From CAWEHQ01 sp051001995 (GTDB taxonomy: Bacteria > Actinomycetota > Thermoleophilia > Solirubrobacterales > Thermoleophilaceae): 31,426 nucleotides of DNA. Location: contig JBPCMT010000114.1 of NCBI GenBank assembly GCA_051001995.1, forward strand, positions 1 through 31,426, in the 5' to 3' direction. Both the position numbers and the translations under genes were made by a program. Below the pieces are notes generated by a model. It did no database searches, had not been told where the DNA came from, and saw only the letters and a program-made list of their open reading frames with translations. Shown piece after piece: positions 1 through 8,056 of this stretch (position 1 is the stretch's first letter; each line of letters opens with the position of its first letter).

Positions 1-671
1 AGGCCGGCCAGGAGCGCCGCTTCGTGCAGGTCGAGCTCGTCGGCGTGCTTGGAGAAGTAGACCTCGGAGGCCGCCTCGGCGCCGAGCGCGCTGCTGCCGT
101 TGACGGTCCCGAACGGCACGGAGTTGAGGTAGTGGCGGAGGATCCACTGCTTTGAGCGTTCCTGCTCCAGCTCCTGCGCGAGCTTGGCCTCGCGGATCTT
201 TCGCTCGTAGCTGTCCTCGGGATCCTCGATGTAGAGGGCGCGAACGAGCTGCTGGGTGATCGTCGAGCCGCCCTGGACCGTTTCGCCCGAGGAGATGTTC
301 TCGACGCCCGCGCGGATGATCGCGCTGTAGTCGACGCCCTCGTGGTCGAAGAAGCGCTCGTCCTCGATCGCGATCGTTGCCTGGCTGAGCACCGGCGGGA
401 GCTCCTTCGACTTGACCGGCGTTCGGATGATGTCCGACTGCACGAAGCCGAGGCGCGAGCCGTCGGCCGCGTAGACCGACGAGGTCTCGCCCGGGTCCTG
501 TGGCTCGAGCTCCTCGAGCGCGGGCGCGCTTGCGGCGACCGCGATGACGTAGCCCACGGCCCCGAGGAGGCCGATCGCCGCGGCGGCGCCGACGGTAGCC
601 AGGATCAGGAGCCCCTTGGGGAGCCCCTTGCGGCGGCGGCGCCGCTTGACCTGTCGCTCGCGCTGAGTCAT
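1..671 (-). CDS. Class A penicillin-binding protein, N-terminal part (cut by window edge)
   Basis: Peptidoglycan glycosyltransferase of the GT51 family; it would polymerise lipid II on the outer face of the membrane, and full-length relatives also carry a transpeptidase domain, here beyond the window. Visible: a cytoplasmic basic tail (residues 7-19, run of Arg/Lys), one membrane helix at about 20-48, then GT51 motifs EDERFFDH (about 103-110, catalytic Glu), GGSTITQQLVR (about 134-144) and RKIREAKLAQELE (about 157-169). The frame stays open to base 1. The ATG at 671 gives MTQRERQ; an in-frame ATG at 692 adds seven residues and has a slightly better purine-rich stretch upstream, so the start is uncertain by seven codons. 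It is transcribed divergently from the HAD gene. The family assignment is secure; which PBP paralogue it is cannot be told. Confidence 0.93.
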   Translation of the reverse strand, partial: MTQRERQVKRRRRRKGLPKGLLILATVGAAAAIGLLGAVGYVIAVAASAPALEELEPQDPGETSSVYAADGSRLGFVQSDIIRTPVKSKELPPVLSQATIAIEDERFFDHEGVDYSAIIRAGVENISSGETVQGGSTITQQLVRALYIEDPEDSYERKIREAKLAQELEQERSKQWILRHYLNSVPFGTVNGSSALGAEAASEVYFSKHADELDLHEAALLAG

Positions 672-696
672 CGAAAGAGGTCCTGCACGCATCGCG

Positions 697-782
697 CTCT
701 ATCGCCGGACGAGCGGTCGCCTGGGACCTTTCGCCCCGGTCGATCGCGCGGATCGTTCCGGTACCCATCGGAAAGGATAGAG
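697..782. promoter_or_regulatory. Divergent intergenic region with nested short inverted repeats
   Basis: This gap separates the divergent PBP and HAD genes and must hold both promoters. It contains CTCTATC (697-703) facing GATAGAG (776-782), CCTTTC (727-732) facing GAAAGG (771-776), and CGATC (741-745) facing GATCG (751-755). The arms are nested around a common centre but are short. I do not see convincing -35/-10 pairs. A shared operator is possible; chance is also possible in so GC-rich a sequence. Confidence 0.25.
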
Positions 783-789
783 ACGTCCC

Positions 790-1629
790 GTGCGAGTGTC
801 TCGGTATGCATATGACGGTTCGCAGACGGTGACTGACCGGCACGGCCCGCCCGCCCGGCACGCCGGCCGCCCGAACGCCCCGACGCCTCCGAAGGCGGTG
901 CTGCTCGACTGCCTCGGCACCCTGCTCGACCTGGCGCCGCCGGCGCCGCGGCTGCAGCGCGAGCTCGCGCTGCGCGGGATCGAGGTGGCGGAGGCCGTCG
1001 CCGAGCACGCGTTCCGCGTCGAGGTCGCCCACTACCTGACGCACCATCTGGAGGGGCGCGACGATGCGTCGGTCGAGCGCCTGCGCGACGCCTGCGCCGC
1101 CGTGACCGCTGAGGCCCTGGGGCAGGGTCGCGAGCGCGTCGCTGCGGTGCGTTCGGCGCTGCTCGCCGCGATTTCCTTCGTCGCCCTGCCCGATGCGGCG
1201 CCGGCGCTCGGAGCCCTGCGGGCGGCGGGCCTGCGACTCGTGGTCGCCAGCAACTGGGATTGCTCGCTCTCCCGAGTGCTGACGGACGCCGGGCTGGGGT
1301 CGCTGCTCGACGGCGTCGTTACCTCCGCCGACGTCGGCGCGCCCAAGCCCGCGCGCCCGGTCTTCGACGCGGCGCTCGACCTTGCCGGCTGCCGTCCCGA
1401 GGAGGCGGTCCTCATCGGCGACTCGCTCGAGCACGACGTGGCGGGCGCGCGCGCCGTGGGGATCGAGGCGATTCTGCTCGCCCGCGCGAGCGAGCCCGCG
1501 GTCGAGCACCCGGACGTGACGGTCGCCCGGTCGCTCGACGCGGCGGGGTCCCTAATCTTGGCGCGGGTGATCGGCGGCTCCGCGCCCACACCCGCTGAGG
1601 ACGGACCGCCCGGAAGCGCACGTCGATGA
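790..1629 (+). CDS. HAD-superfamily hydrolase (haloacid dehalogenase-like)
   Basis: Cytosolic HAD-fold hydrolase, most likely a small-molecule phosphatase; the substrate cannot be read from the sequence. Motif I is LLDCLGTLLD (nucleophile Asp at about residue 40), motif II VVASNWD, motif III Lys in APKPARPVF, and motif IV LIGDSLEHDVAGA. The second Asp of the usual DxD of phosphatases is Leu here (DCLGT), as in the dehalogenase and HDHD3-like branches, where that position is also not Asp. The cap is a helical insert between motifs I and II (about 50-130). The GTG at 790 gives 279 residues, but the first 30 are low-complexity and a GTG at 829 is an equally good start. The stop overlaps the next gene as ATGA, indicating translational coupling with the CPBP protease and pyrE. 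Confidence 0.85.
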   Translation: MRVSRYAYDGSQTVTDRHGPPARHAGRPNAPTPPKAVLLDCLGTLLDLAPPAPRLQRELALRGIEVAEAVAEHAFRVEVAHYLTHHLEGRDDASVERLRDACAAVTAEALGQGRERVAAVRSALLAAISFVALPDAAPALGALRAAGLRLVVASNWDCSLSRVLTDAGLGSLLDGVVTSADVGAPKPARPVFDAALDLAGCRPEEAVLIGDSLEHDVAGARAVGIEAILLARASEPAVEHPDVTVARSLDAAGSLILARVIGGSAPTPAEDGPPGSARR

Positions 1630-2450
1630 CCGCCACCCCAGAAGCGCCGCACCCACCGCCGCCGGCCAATCCGGAGCTCCCCGACGGGGTGGAGTGCGAG
1701 CCGCGCTGGCCGTGGTGGTTCTCGGTTGCGGGCTTTGGCGCGGCTTTCGTCGCCACCGGGATTCTGGTGCTCCCCATTCTCCTCCTCGCCGACGATGCGT
1801 CGAGTCCCGCGGTGACGATCGGCGGCGCCGCCGTCCAGTACGGAACGTTCATCGCGGTCGCGATCGGGTTTGCCTACATCAGGTTGCGCCCGCGGGCATG
1901 GCACTTCGGCTTTCGGCGGACTCGCTTCTGGCCCGCGCTCGGCTGGTCCGCGCTGGGCTTCGTCTCCTTCTTCGTGCTGTCGGCGATCTACGCGGTCGCG
2001 CTCGGGATGGACGAGGAGCAGACCACGCTCGACGATCTCGGCGCCGACGAGTCGACGCTGTCGCTCGTGATCGCCGCCGCCCTGGTGATCGTGATCGCGC
2101 CCGTGGTGGAGGAGTTCTTCTTCCGCGGCTTCTTCTACCGCTCGCTTCGGGGCAGCCTGCCCGCCTGGGGCGCCGCGCTGATAACCGGCGGAGTGTTCGG
2201 GCTCGTCCACCTACCGACCGGCGCGGCCGCGGTGCCGCCGCTGATCGTCTTCGGCGTGATCCTCTGCCTCCTCTACGAGCGGACCGGCTCGCTCTACGCG
2301 CCGATCGCGCTGCACGCCTTCAACAACACGCTGTCGTTTTTGATCGGCACCGAGGCGGTCGCGCTTTCGCTGGTGCTCGGCGCTGTGACGATCGGTGCCT
2401 GCGTCCTCGTCCCGCGCTACGCCTGGCGGGCGGCCCCGGCCGCGCGGTGA
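1626..2450 (+). CDS. CPBP family intramembrane glutamic protease (Abi/Rce1-like)
   Basis: Multi-pass membrane protein of the CPBP (CAAX protease and bacteriocin-processing) family, 274 residues. The three family motifs are present: EEFFFRGFFYRSLR (about 160-173, paired Glu plus Arg), FGLVHL (about 193-198, His) and HAFNN (about 230-234). About seven hydrophobic segments surround them, and the N-terminus is short and proline-rich. In known members these residues form the catalytic glutamate site within the membrane. Bacterial members are often linked to immunity or peptide processing, but no peptide or bacteriocin gene is nearby. It is coupled by 4-nt overlaps to the HAD gene upstream and pyrE downstream, so co-expression is likely; a functional link to pyrimidine synthesis is not evident. 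Confidence 0.92.
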   Translation: MTATPEAPHPPPPANPELPDGVECEPRWPWWFSVAGFGAAFVATGILVLPILLLADDASSPAVTIGGAAVQYGTFIAVAIGFAYIRLRPRAWHFGFRRTRFWPALGWSALGFVSFFVLSAIYAVALGMDEEQTTLDDLGADESTLSLVIAAALVIVIAPVVEEFFFRGFFYRSLRGSLPAWGAALITGGVFGLVHLPTGAAAVPPLIVFGVILCLLYERTGSLYAPIALHAFNNTLSFLIGTEAVALSLVLGAVTIGACVLVPRYAWRAAPAAR

Positions 2451-3028
2451 GCGCCGGGGAGGCCGACGGAGCCGGGCTCGGCGCCGCTCGAGAGCGGCTG
2501 GTGCACGAGCTGCGCGAGCACGCGCTTGTGATCGGCGAGGTCAGGCTCACGAGCGGCCGGACTGCGAGCTACTACGTCGACGCCAAGCGAGCGATCCTCC
2601 GCGCCTCCGGCTTCCGCGCGCTGGGCGAGCTGGTGGCCGATCGCGCGCTCGCCGTGGGGGCGAGCGCCGTCGGCGGCATGACGATGGGCGCCGACCCCGC
2701 CGCCTGCGCGGCGCTCGCCGCGGACGTCGACCTCAAGGCGTTCTTCGTCCGCAAGGAGCGCAAGGAGCACGGGCTGGAGCGCTGGATCGAGGGGCCGGTG
2801 CTCCGTCCCGGCGAGCGCTGCCTCGTGGTGGAGGACGTCGTGACCACCGGCGGCTCGACGGTGAGGGCGGTGGAGCGGGTGCGCGAGCAGGGCCACGTCG
2901 TGGCCGGCGTCGTCAGCGTGCTGGACCGGCTGGTGGGCGGCGCCGAGGCGATCGAGGCGGCTGCGCGGGCGCCCTACGTCGCGCTCACGACGATCGACGA
3001 CGTGTATCCGGAGCGGCCCTCCGAGTAG
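2447..3028 (+). CDS. pyrE: Orotate phosphoribosyltransferase
   Basis: Converts orotate and PRPP to orotidine 5'-monophosphate in de novo pyrimidine synthesis; cytosolic. The protein has 193 residues, typical for PyrE. The PRPP-binding motif LVVEDVVTTGGST lies at about residues 126-138, the flexible-loop basic motif FFVRKERKEHG at about 98-108, and the substrate segment SGRTASYYVDAKRA at about 36-49. I choose the GTG at 2447, which overlaps the preceding stop as GTGA; a much longer upstream open frame runs across the protease gene and is only a shadow. It is convergent with transaldolase, with 23 nt between the stops. Confidence 0.95.
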   Translation: MSAGEADGAGLGAARERLVHELREHALVIGEVRLTSGRTASYYVDAKRAILRASGFRALGELVADRALAVGASAVGGMTMGADPAACAALAADVDLKAFFVRKERKEHGLERWIEGPVLRPGERCLVVEDVVTTGGSTVRAVERVREQGHVVAGVVSVLDRLVGGAEAIEAAARAPYVALTTIDDVYPERPSE

Positions 3029-3051
3029 CTCGCCGGCCCCGTCCCGACTTC

Positions 3052-4158
3052 TCAGCGAGCGGCCGGTGCGAGCTCGCGCGCCTTCTGTGCGAGCGTCTCG
3101 AGCAGCGAGGCGTAGGAGTCCGCGAAGGCGTCGACGCCCTCCTGGATGAGCTGGCGCTCGACGATGTCGTCGACGTCCACGCCCGCCTCGCCCACCGCGC
3201 GCATCAGCTCGCGCGCGCCGTCGACGTCGTGGTCGATCGTCCGAGCCGCCGTGGCGCGCTCGCGCGCGGCCTCGAGCGTCGCGTCGGGCATGGTGTTGAC
3301 GGTGTGCGGGCCGATCAGCTCGTCCACGTAGAGGGTGTCGGAGTAGTCCGGGTTCTTCGTCGAGGTGGAGCCCCACAGCGGGCGCTGGTGATTCGCCCCG
3401 CGCCCCTCGAGCGCGTCCCAGCGCTCACCGGCGAAGATTCGCTGGAACGAGGCGTAGGCGAGCTTGGCGTTGGCCACCGCCGCCCTGCCCTTGAGCTCCG
3501 GACGGCCGAGCTCATCGAGGGCCGCGTCGACCTTGCCGTCGACGCGCGAGACGAAGAAGCTCGCCACGGAGGCGTTGCGCTCGATCGACTCACCCGCGTC
3601 GACCCGTCGCTCGAGCCCGCGCAGGTACGCCTCGGCGACCTCCTCGTAGCGCGTGACCGCGAACAGCAGCGTGACGTTCACGTTGACTCCGCGTGCGGTC
3701 AGCTCCTCGAACGCGGGCACGCCCTCCTCCGTGCCGGGCACCTTGATCAGCACGTTTGGGCGGTCGATCGCGTCGCGATAGCGTTCGGCCTGCTTGATCG
3801 AGCCGTCGGTGTCACGCGCCAGCGAGGCCGGCAGCTCGAAGGACACGTAGCCGTCCTGGCCCTCGCTGCGGTCGAAGGTCGGGCGAAGCAGATCGGCGGC
3901 GTCGCGTACGTCGGCGTACGCCAGTCGCAGGAAGACCTCCTCGGGCGCGCGCGTCTCCTCGGCCGCTTCGCGGAGCGCGTCGTCGTAGCGGTCGGAGTGC
4001 CCCATCGCCTTCTCGAAGATCGTCGGATTCGAGGTCACGCCGCTGAGGCCGTCGTCATCGATCAGGCGCCGCAGCTCGCCGCCGTCGATCAGCTGGCGGC
4101 TGAGGTTGTCGAGCCAGATCGCCTGGCCGAAGCCCTCAACCTCCCGCAGTCGGTTCAT
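3052..4158 (-). CDS. tal: Transaldolase
   Basis: Pentose phosphate pathway enzyme; transfers a dihydroxyacetone unit between sugar phosphates through a Schiff base on lysine. The protein has 368 residues, the long form common in actinobacteria. Visible motifs: VTSNPTIFEKAM (41-52), the Schiff-base lysine in NVLIKVPGTEEG (Lys139), NVNVTLLF (about 155-162) and WGSTSTKNPDYSDT near the C-terminal third. The ATG at 4158 follows a good AGAGAGGA ribosome site. It lies 20 nt downstream of transketolase on the same strand and is very probably co-transcribed with it. A much longer open frame in the same phase running back across transketolase is not coding. Confidence 0.97.
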   Translation of the reverse strand: MNRLREVEGFGQAIWLDNLSRQLIDGGELRRLIDDDGLSGVTSNPTIFEKAMGHSDRYDDALREAAEETRAPEEVFLRLAYADVRDAADLLRPTFDRSEGQDGYVSFELPASLARDTDGSIKQAERYRDAIDRPNVLIKVPGTEEGVPAFEELTARGVNVNVTLLFAVTRYEEVAEAYLRGLERRVDAGESIERNASVASFFVSRVDGKVDAALDELGRPELKGRAAVANAKLAYASFQRIFAGERWDALEGRGANHQRPLWGSTSTKNPDYSDTLYVDELIGPHTVNTMPDATLEAARERATAARTIDHDVDGARELMRAVGEAGVDVDDIVERQLIQEGVDAFADSYASLLETLAQKARELAPAAR

Positions 4159-4178
4159 CACGATCCTCTCTGGTCGGG

Positions 4179-6020
4179 TCAGGTCGCCGCCGGCGCGCGG
4201 ACGAGCTCGCGGGCGGCGGTCGCGATCGCCTCGGCGTCGATTTCGGCCGCGCGCAGCAGCTCCGCCGGCTCGCCCGAGGTCGGCATGGTCGAAACACCCA
4301 GCTTTCGGACCCGCACGACCTCGTCCAGCTCCGCCAGGGCGGCCAGGACCGCGTCGCCGAGTCCTCCCTCGGGCCAGTGGTCCTCGGCGGTGACCACGGC
4401 GCCGGTCGCGGCGGCCGCCCCGCGCAGCGTGGCAGCGTCGATCGGCTTGATCGAGTAGAGATCGATCACCTGGGCGTCGACGTCCTCGTCCGCCAGCCGC
4501 TCGGCCGCGGCAAGCGCCTCGTGCAGCGTCACTCCGGCCCCAACGAGCGTCACGTCGTCGCCCTCGCGAACCACCCTGGCGCCCCCGATCTCGAACGGCT
4601 CGTCGGGCCCGTAGATCACCGGCATGGCGCCGCGGCTCGTGCGCAGGTAGGAAATCCCCTCGCGGTCGGCCATCAGCTCGACCAGGCGGGCGGCCTGGTT
4701 GGCGTCGCAGGGGTAGAGCACGGTGCTGCCGCGCACGGCGCGGAAGGCGGCCAGGTCCTCTAGCGCCATCTGGGAGGGGCCGTCCTCGCCGATCGCGACC
4801 CCCGCGTGCGAGCCCGCCAGGCGCAGGTTCGCGCGGCTGATCGCCGCCATGCGCACGAAGTCGTACGCGCGGCTGAAGAAGGCGGCGAAGGTCGAGGCGA
4901 AAGCAGTCCAGCCTCGGCTCTGGATGCCGACGGCGGCCGCGACCAGCTGCTGCTCGGCGATGTACATCTCCAGGTAGCGCTCGGGGTGGGCGTCGCGGAA
5001 GATCTCCGAGTAGGTCGAGTTCGACACCTCGCCGTCGAGCGCGACGACGTCTCCGCGCCGGTCGCCGAGCGCCTTGAGCGCCTCGCCGTACGCCTTGCGG
5101 GTCGCCACCTCCTCTCCGAGCTCGTAGCGCGGGCGCTCGCCGCCCGCCGTCTCGAAGCGATGGGGCTCTCCATCGCCCTCCGGGGCTCGGACCTCGACGC
5201 GCAGGTCGGTCGGGCCGCCGAGCTCCTCGATCGCCTCCTGGGGATGCTTCAGCGGCTTCCCGTGAAAGTCGGGCAGATCCTCGACCTCCTCGACGCCCCT
5301 GCCCTTCTTCGTGCGTGCGATCACGACCGTCGGGCGATCGCTCACCCGCGCGGCGTGGGCGAAGGCGTCGTCGATCGCCTCGACGTCGTGCCCGTCGACC
5401 GTGACGGCCTCCCAGCCGAAGGCGCGCGCCCGTGCGGCGTAGGCATCGAGGTCCCAGCCGAGCATCGTCTCTCCGGTCTGGCCGAGGCGGTTGACGTCGA
5501 TGATCGCCGTCAGGTTGTCGAGCCGCTCGTGGGCGGCGTGCTCGAAGGCCTCCCACATCGAGCCTTCGGCCATCTCGCTGTCGCCGCACAGCACCCAGAC
5601 GCGGTAGGGCAGCCGATCGAGCCGCTTGGCGCACAGCGCCAGCCCTACGCCCACCGGAAGCCCCTGCCCGAGCGAGCCAGTCGCGACGTCGACCCAGGGA
5701 AGGGCCGGCGTCGGATGCCCTTCCAGGCGGCTGTCGAGCTTGCGGAAGGTGAGCAGCTCGTCTTCGTCGATCGCGCCGGCGGCCCTGTAACAGGCGTACA
5801 GCAGCGGCGAGGCGTGGCCCTTCGAGAAGATCAGGTGGTCGCGCCGGGGATCGTCGGGGCGGTCGAAGTCCAGTCGCAGGTGGCCGTCGAGCAGGACGGC
5901 CATCAGGTCCGCTGCGGACATCGAGGAGGTCGGATGGCCCGACCCACCCGCGTCGCTCGCCCTGATCGAGTCGACGCGGAGCTGCCGGGCGAGGGCGCGG
6001 CGGAAATCCGTGCGGTCCAT
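4179..6020 (-). CDS. tkt: Transketolase
   Basis: Thiamine-diphosphate enzyme moving two-carbon units in the pentose phosphate pathway. It has 613 residues on a single chain, the shorter mammalian/archaeal-like form rather than the roughly 660-residue E. coli type. Seen: SGHPTSSMSAADL (about 27-39), IFSKGHASPLLYA (substrate histidine), the ThDP-Mg motif GDSEMAEGSMWEA followed by a conserved Asn in IIDVNRLGQ, and in the second half the cofactor Glu region MYIAEQQLVAAAVG. The C-terminal domain is complete. The ATG at 6020 is preceded by the fic stop only 5 nt upstream, so translation or transcription may continue from fic; tal follows 20 nt downstream. Confidence 0.96.
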   Translation of the reverse strand: MDRTDFRRALARQLRVDSIRASDAGGSGHPTSSMSAADLMAVLLDGHLRLDFDRPDDPRRDHLIFSKGHASPLLYACYRAAGAIDEDELLTFRKLDSRLEGHPTPALPWVDVATGSLGQGLPVGVGLALCAKRLDRLPYRVWVLCGDSEMAEGSMWEAFEHAAHERLDNLTAIIDVNRLGQTGETMLGWDLDAYAARARAFGWEAVTVDGHDVEAIDDAFAHAARVSDRPTVVIARTKKGRGVEEVEDLPDFHGKPLKHPQEAIEELGGPTDLRVEVRAPEGDGEPHRFETAGGERPRYELGEEVATRKAYGEALKALGDRRGDVVALDGEVSNSTYSEIFRDAHPERYLEMYIAEQQLVAAAVGIQSRGWTAFASTFAAFFSRAYDFVRMAAISRANLRLAGSHAGVAIGEDGPSQMALEDLAAFRAVRGSTVLYPCDANQAARLVELMADREGISYLRTSRGAMPVIYGPDEPFEIGGARVVREGDDVTLVGAGVTLHEALAAAERLADEDVDAQVIDLYSIKPIDAATLRGAAAATGAVVTAEDHWPEGGLGDAVLAALAELDEVVRVRKLGVSTMPTSGEPAELLRAAEIDAEAIATAARELVRAPAAT

Positions 6021-6025
6021 CCCCT

Positions 6026-7150
6026 TTACCTACCCCGTTTGCGTTCGCTCGAACGTCCCACGCGAGCTTGGAGGGAGGAGCCGACATCAGCACGCAAGCT
6101 CTCGCTTGCGTGGTAGCGGATGTTCCGTCCGCGGCCGCGCTGCTGCACCAGGCCCGCGTCGACCAGCCGTCGGAAGTCGGCACTCGCGGTCGCAGGCGAA
6201 ACGGCCGCCTCCCCGCCGTAACCGGTTCGGTCGGAGCCGCCGACAAGGCTCTGCTCGAGCGCGATCACGAGGCGATCGGGCCAGCTGCGGCGCCCGATGA
6301 GCTCTTCGAGGAAGCCCCAGCGCGCCCCTGCCGCTTCGATCTGAGCGAGACGCTGTCGAGCCTGGGCGAGGTGGGCTTCGACGCAAAAGGCGACCCAGGC
6401 GGAGGCGTCTCGCTTGGGTTGGTAGCGACCGCCCTGAGCCTCTCGGAGGGCGGCGTAGTAGTCCGGCGTGTGCTCGCTGAGGTACTCCTCGATTGAGGCG
6501 AACTCCGGCGACACGAGCCCCTCGCGCGCGAGTACGAGCGATTGCACGATGCGGGAAATACGACCGTTGCCATCGCGGAAGGGATGGACGGACACGACGT
6601 GCAGATGCGCCATTGCCGCACGCACGACTGCATGGACGTCGAGGTCGCCTCTCTCGAGCCAGTCGACCACCTCTGCCATGAGGCCCGGAACGTCGTCTCC
6701 ATCGGGCCCTTCGTAGAGAAGGTCCCCGTTGGCTTCGGTGACACCGATCGGTCCCGCCCGCCAGAGCCCCGGACCCTTGTCTCGCTGGAAATGGCAGGCG
6801 TCGAAGTGCAGATCGAGGATCACGCGGTCGAGCCACCCAAACACGGGATCCCCAGCCATGACACCTACGTGGTCCATGGCGCGGGCGTAGCAGGCCACGG
6901 CCATACGGCTCTCTTCCTCGGGCTCGGGGGTTTCCTCTCCGCTCACCAATGCGACCGCGTCTTCCGGCGAGACGTGGAAGCCCTCGATCGAGGTCGAGCT
7001 CTCGACCGACGTGGCTCGGACAAGGCGACGCAGCGTTCCCATCCATCGCACGGTTCGGCTGACCTCCTGACCCAAGTCGCGGCGGAGCCCATCGAGCTCA
7101 TCAAGGCGGCCTTGGAGCTCCGGCAGGATTGGGGGGGCGGCGAACAACAT
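6026..7150 (-). CDS. Fic-domain protein (predicted AMPylator) with C-terminal winged helix
   Basis: Predicted protein AMP-transferase of the Fic_N/Fic/wHTH architecture, 374 residues. Order: N-terminal Fic_N-type helices; inhibitory-helix motif SSTSIEG (51-57, Glu56 at the autoinhibitory position, class II layout); intact catalytic motif HPFRDGNGRISR (189-200); then a C-terminal winged helix at about 300-350 (SPATASADFRRLVDAGLV, then a basic wing). All catalytic residues are kept, so it is probably active when the glutamate is displaced. Sample 60-nt blocks inside the gene are 58-67 percent GC, lower than neighbours, and its codon use is looser, which suggests horizontal acquisition. The ATG at 7150 has no Shine-Dalgarno; an 11-bp dyad lies 10 nt upstream. 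No antitoxin gene is adjacent, consistent with built-in inhibition. The target protein is unknown. Confidence 0.93.
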   Translation of the reverse strand: MLFAAPPILPELQGRLDELDGLRRDLGQEVSRTVRWMGTLRRLVRATSVESSTSIEGFHVSPEDAVALVSGEETPEPEEESRMAVACYARAMDHVGVMAGDPVFGWLDRVILDLHFDACHFQRDKGPGLWRAGPIGVTEANGDLLYEGPDGDDVPGLMAEVVDWLERGDLDVHAVVRAAMAHLHVVSVHPFRDGNGRISRIVQSLVLAREGLVSPEFASIEEYLSEHTPDYYAALREAQGGRYQPKRDASAWVAFCVEAHLAQARQRLAQIEAAGARWGFLEELIGRRSWPDRLVIALEQSLVGGSDRTGYGGEAAVSPATASADFRRLVDAGLVQQRGRGRNIRYHASESLRADVGSSLQARVGRSSERKRGR

Positions 7151-7160
7151 GGTGGTTAGG

Positions 7161-7188
7161 CTAGACGATTAGTCGCATAATCGTCTAG
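7161..7188. promoter_or_regulatory. Perfect 11-bp inverted repeat, candidate fic operator
   Basis: CTAGACGATTA (7161-7171) and TAATCGTCTAG (7178-7188) are exact reverse complements separated by GTCGCA. The site is AT-rich in a GC-rich genome and sits immediately upstream of the fic start. Read on the minus strand it contains GATTAT (7182-7177), a plausible -10 that would place the transcript start near 7170. Binding by the Fic winged helix itself (autoregulation) is an inference from this arrangement. A hairpin role in mRNA is less likely because no T-run follows. Confidence 0.65.
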
Positions 7189-7307
7189 GCGGATAAGTAA
7201 CTCGCCCACCGAGAGGAACGAGAGTGAACATTGGACCCGCTAAGGGGTGCCGCCAGAGCCCGGCCGGCTCAATGCGGCTTCGTTGGGCGTCACCTCCCTG
7301 CACCCGA

Positions 7308-7381
<74 letters not shown>

Positions 7382-7421
7382 CAGCTCGAACGATAGAGCC
7401 GCGGGGCCGCCCAACCGGCCC

Positions 7422-8012
7422 TCATTCGTCGTCGTACAGCGACTCCGACGCGATCTCCCGGCCGCCGCGTCCCCACAGCCGCACGGTCAGCAGGTCGCCG
7501 GTGTAGTTGTCGAGCGAGATCAGCGTGAAGCGGTCCTCCGAGAGCTGGCACTGGTCGGTCGTCGTGGGGCCGAGCTCGGCGATCGCCAGCGCCCCGTTCG
7601 GTACCAGCGCGTCGCCCCAGACGAGCGTGATCTGGCCGACGCGCCCCGGGGGCCCCCGCCACGCCCCGATCTCCTCGTCGCGCAGGTCGAGCTTCCAGTC
7701 GGGGTTGGCCTCGGCGGTGTCGTCGGTGTAGTCGGCGCGGGCCTCGAAGCCGGTCGCCTCGGCGCCGGGGTGCTCGCGTGTAAACGAGACGTAGCCGAAC
7801 AGCTCGAACCCGTTCGCCGTGATCGAGCTGGCGGGGATGTAGGTCCGGTCGCCGTAGGAGCGGTCGGGAAACCAGGCGATCGGGCCGAGGTCGCCAACCT
7901 CCTCGCCGCTCTCGATCTCGGCGCAGGCGCGCGCGAAGTGCTCGCCCAGCGCGTCGGCCCAGCGGCCGTAGGGAAGCGGCTCCTGGGGTGGCTCGGCGGC
8001 GAACTGGGGGAT
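7422..8012 (-). CDS. Uncharacterised protein, about 196 aa, start codon unclear
   Basis: I do not recognise the family. The frame has coding-like composition and reads as a soluble, acidic, beta-rich protein with Trp/Tyr-containing segments such as LPYGRWADALGEHFARA, AWFPDRSYGDRTYIP, FELFGYVSF, GRVGQITLVWGDALV and LLTVRLWGRGGREIAS. There is no signal peptide or membrane helix. No in-frame ATG, GTG or TTG lies between the stop of the upstream galT (8057) and the well-formed body of the protein. The given start is an AUC at 8012 (reading I-P-Q-F-A-A-E); CTG at 8033 is the alternative, and an N-terminus overlapping galT is less likely. It follows galT on the same strand and precedes the tRNA. 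That the frame is real is likely; the exact start is a guess. Confidence 0.6.
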   Translation of the reverse strand: MPQFAAEPPQEPLPYGRWADALGEHFARACAEIESGEEVGDLGPIAWFPDRSYGDRTYIPASSITANGFELFGYVSFTREHPGAEATGFEARADYTDDTAEANPDWKLDLRDEEIGAWRGPPGRVGQITLVWGDALVPNGALAIAELGPTTTDQCQLSEDRFTLISLDNYTGDLLTVRLWGRGGREIASESLYDDE

Positions 8013-8056
8013 GGGGCGCTCGGAGGGAGCCAGACCGCGGACGCTAGCGGAGCGCG

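Noticed and set aside
3028..3060. Terminator between pyrE and tal (GCTCGC/GCGAGC)
   Set aside because: A 6-bp stem with a loop over 20 nt and no T-run is too weak to call.
4159..6246. A very long minus-strand open frame continuing upstream of transaldolase across transketolase
   Set aside because: It is in a different phase from transketolase, whose motifs are complete, and its translation is Arg/Gly-rich filler as expected for shadow frames at this GC content.
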